Shown: positions 5,400 to 5,661 of the stretch, one piece after another | Layout: each line of letters opens with the position of its first letter | How positions within the stretch are numbered: the stretch's first letter is position 1 | From: Planctomycetota bacterium | Lineage (GTDB): Bacteria; Planctomycetota; Brocadiia; JAJRTI01 | Length of the DNA stretch: 5,661 bases | NCBI GenBank assembly: GCA_024278415.1 | Contig: JAJRTI010000252.1 | Coordinates: 1 to 5,661, forward strand | Direction of reading: 5' to 3' | Position numbers and translations under genes: made by a program | Notes under the pieces: model-generated | Told to the model about the DNA's origin: nothing | Seen by the model: only the letters and a program-made list of their open reading frames with translations | Databases searched by the model: none

Positions 5400-5520
5400 G
5401 CGCCGTAGGCGCGGCAGTCAATAGCCAGGCGGCGGGGGTCAACGGCCGCCCGGGGGCCCAAGGCGTAAGCCTTGGGAACGCTGATCGCGTCGTTGACAGA
5501 GCCCCGCAAGGGGCGACAGT
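5400..5520 (+). repeat. Composite hairpin repeat element, forward copy
   Basis: Modules in order: a hairpin GCGCC-GTA-GGCGC followed by GGCAGT (5400-5418); the word AATAG (5420-5424); a 32-nt GC-rich insert (5425-5456) with its own 6-bp stem GGCGGC/GCCGCC; a perfect 8-bp hairpin CCCAAGGC-GTAA-GCCTTGGG (5457-5476); a 21-nt spacer; then AGA and the hairpin GCCCC-GCAA-GGGGC followed by GACAGT (5501-5520). The same module order occurs in the inverted copy at 5539-5628 without the 32-nt insert. The element has no coding capacity. It behaves like a dispersed intergenic repeat, possibly moved in trans. I recall similar units in other PVC-type genomes. Confidence 0.7.
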
Positions 5521-5538
5521 ACCGTGCGAACGTGGCAT

Positions 5539-5628
5539 ACTGTCGCCTCTACGAGGCTCTCGCGCCGATGCCTGTTGCTTACCCAAGGCTTACGCCTTGG
5601 GCTATTCACTGTCGCCCCTCGTTGGGGC
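5539..5628 (-). repeat. Composite hairpin repeat element, inverted copy
   Basis: Read on the - strand the modules are: hairpin GCCCC-AACGA-GGGGC then GACAGT (5628-5608); GAATAG; the perfect hairpin CCCAAGGC-GTAA-GCCTTGGG (5601-5582), identical over 20 bases to the forward copy; a 21-nt spacer; AGA; and hairpin GCCTC-GTA-GAGGC then GACAGT (5557-5539). The 21-nt spacer has the same length as in the forward copy but a different sequence. The two copies face each other across 18 bp (5521-5538), and GGCGACAGTA/TACTGTCGCC (5512-5521/5538-5547) lets the junction form a long cruciform. Confidence 0.7.
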
Positions 5629-5661
5629 TTCCGAAGGCCATCCAACGCTTAAGTTCGCACC

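Noticed and set aside
5299..5645. Two short - strand frames (95 and 68 codons) after the vWA gene
   Set aside because: They lie over the composite repeat elements. Their sequence is explained by the hairpin modules, so they are translated repeat and not genes.

Overview
The window is high-GC bacterial DNA. It holds three complete genes, all on the + strand, separated and flanked by intergenic DNA rich in repeats and hairpins. The gene content is a Tat-signal Gfo/Idh/MocA oxidoreductase and a large membrane-anchored protein combining a vWA domain with a glutamine-amidotransferase-like domain. Together with the repeat-rich intergenic DNA, this suggests a Planctomycetota or other PVC-type bacterium, or a similar environmental lineage such as Hydrogenedentota. 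That placement is inference from protein style; there is no rRNA or other phylogenetic marker here.

Layout. Positions 1-333 hold no convincing gene. Positions 36-173 look like a small element with terminal inverted repeats and internal hairpins. A good sigma70-type promoter (334-362) precedes an apparently orphan beta-class DNA methyltransferase (426-1319). After a short AT-rich gap with a possible promoter and operator comes the oxidoreductase (1397-2692), with a clear ribosome binding site. The next 313 bp (2693-3005) are unusually structured: three tandem 9-mers, a perfect 20-nt homopurine mirror repeat, a 10-bp perfect hairpin that competes with a longer inverted repeat, further hairpins, and five tandem 7-mers ending one base before the start codon of the third gene. 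The third gene (3006-5291) encodes the vWA/GATase-like protein. The last 370 bp (5292-5661) carry no gene. They hold two composite repeat elements facing each other in inverted orientation.

How the genes relate. Nothing in the sequence ties the three products into one pathway. The methyltransferase has its own promoter, no nuclease partner inside the window, and a lower GC content by eye than its neighbours, so it may be an independent acquisition. The oxidoreductase and the vWA protein are both predicted to be exported or membrane-bound, but the long structured gap between them argues against a simple operon.

The most interesting signal is non-coding. The four hairpins in the 3' repeat array share a flanking rACAGT box and show two independent compensatory base-pair changes in the stem, which suggests the fold itself is maintained. 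I found no evidence for a defence system, CRISPR array, tRNA or rRNA.
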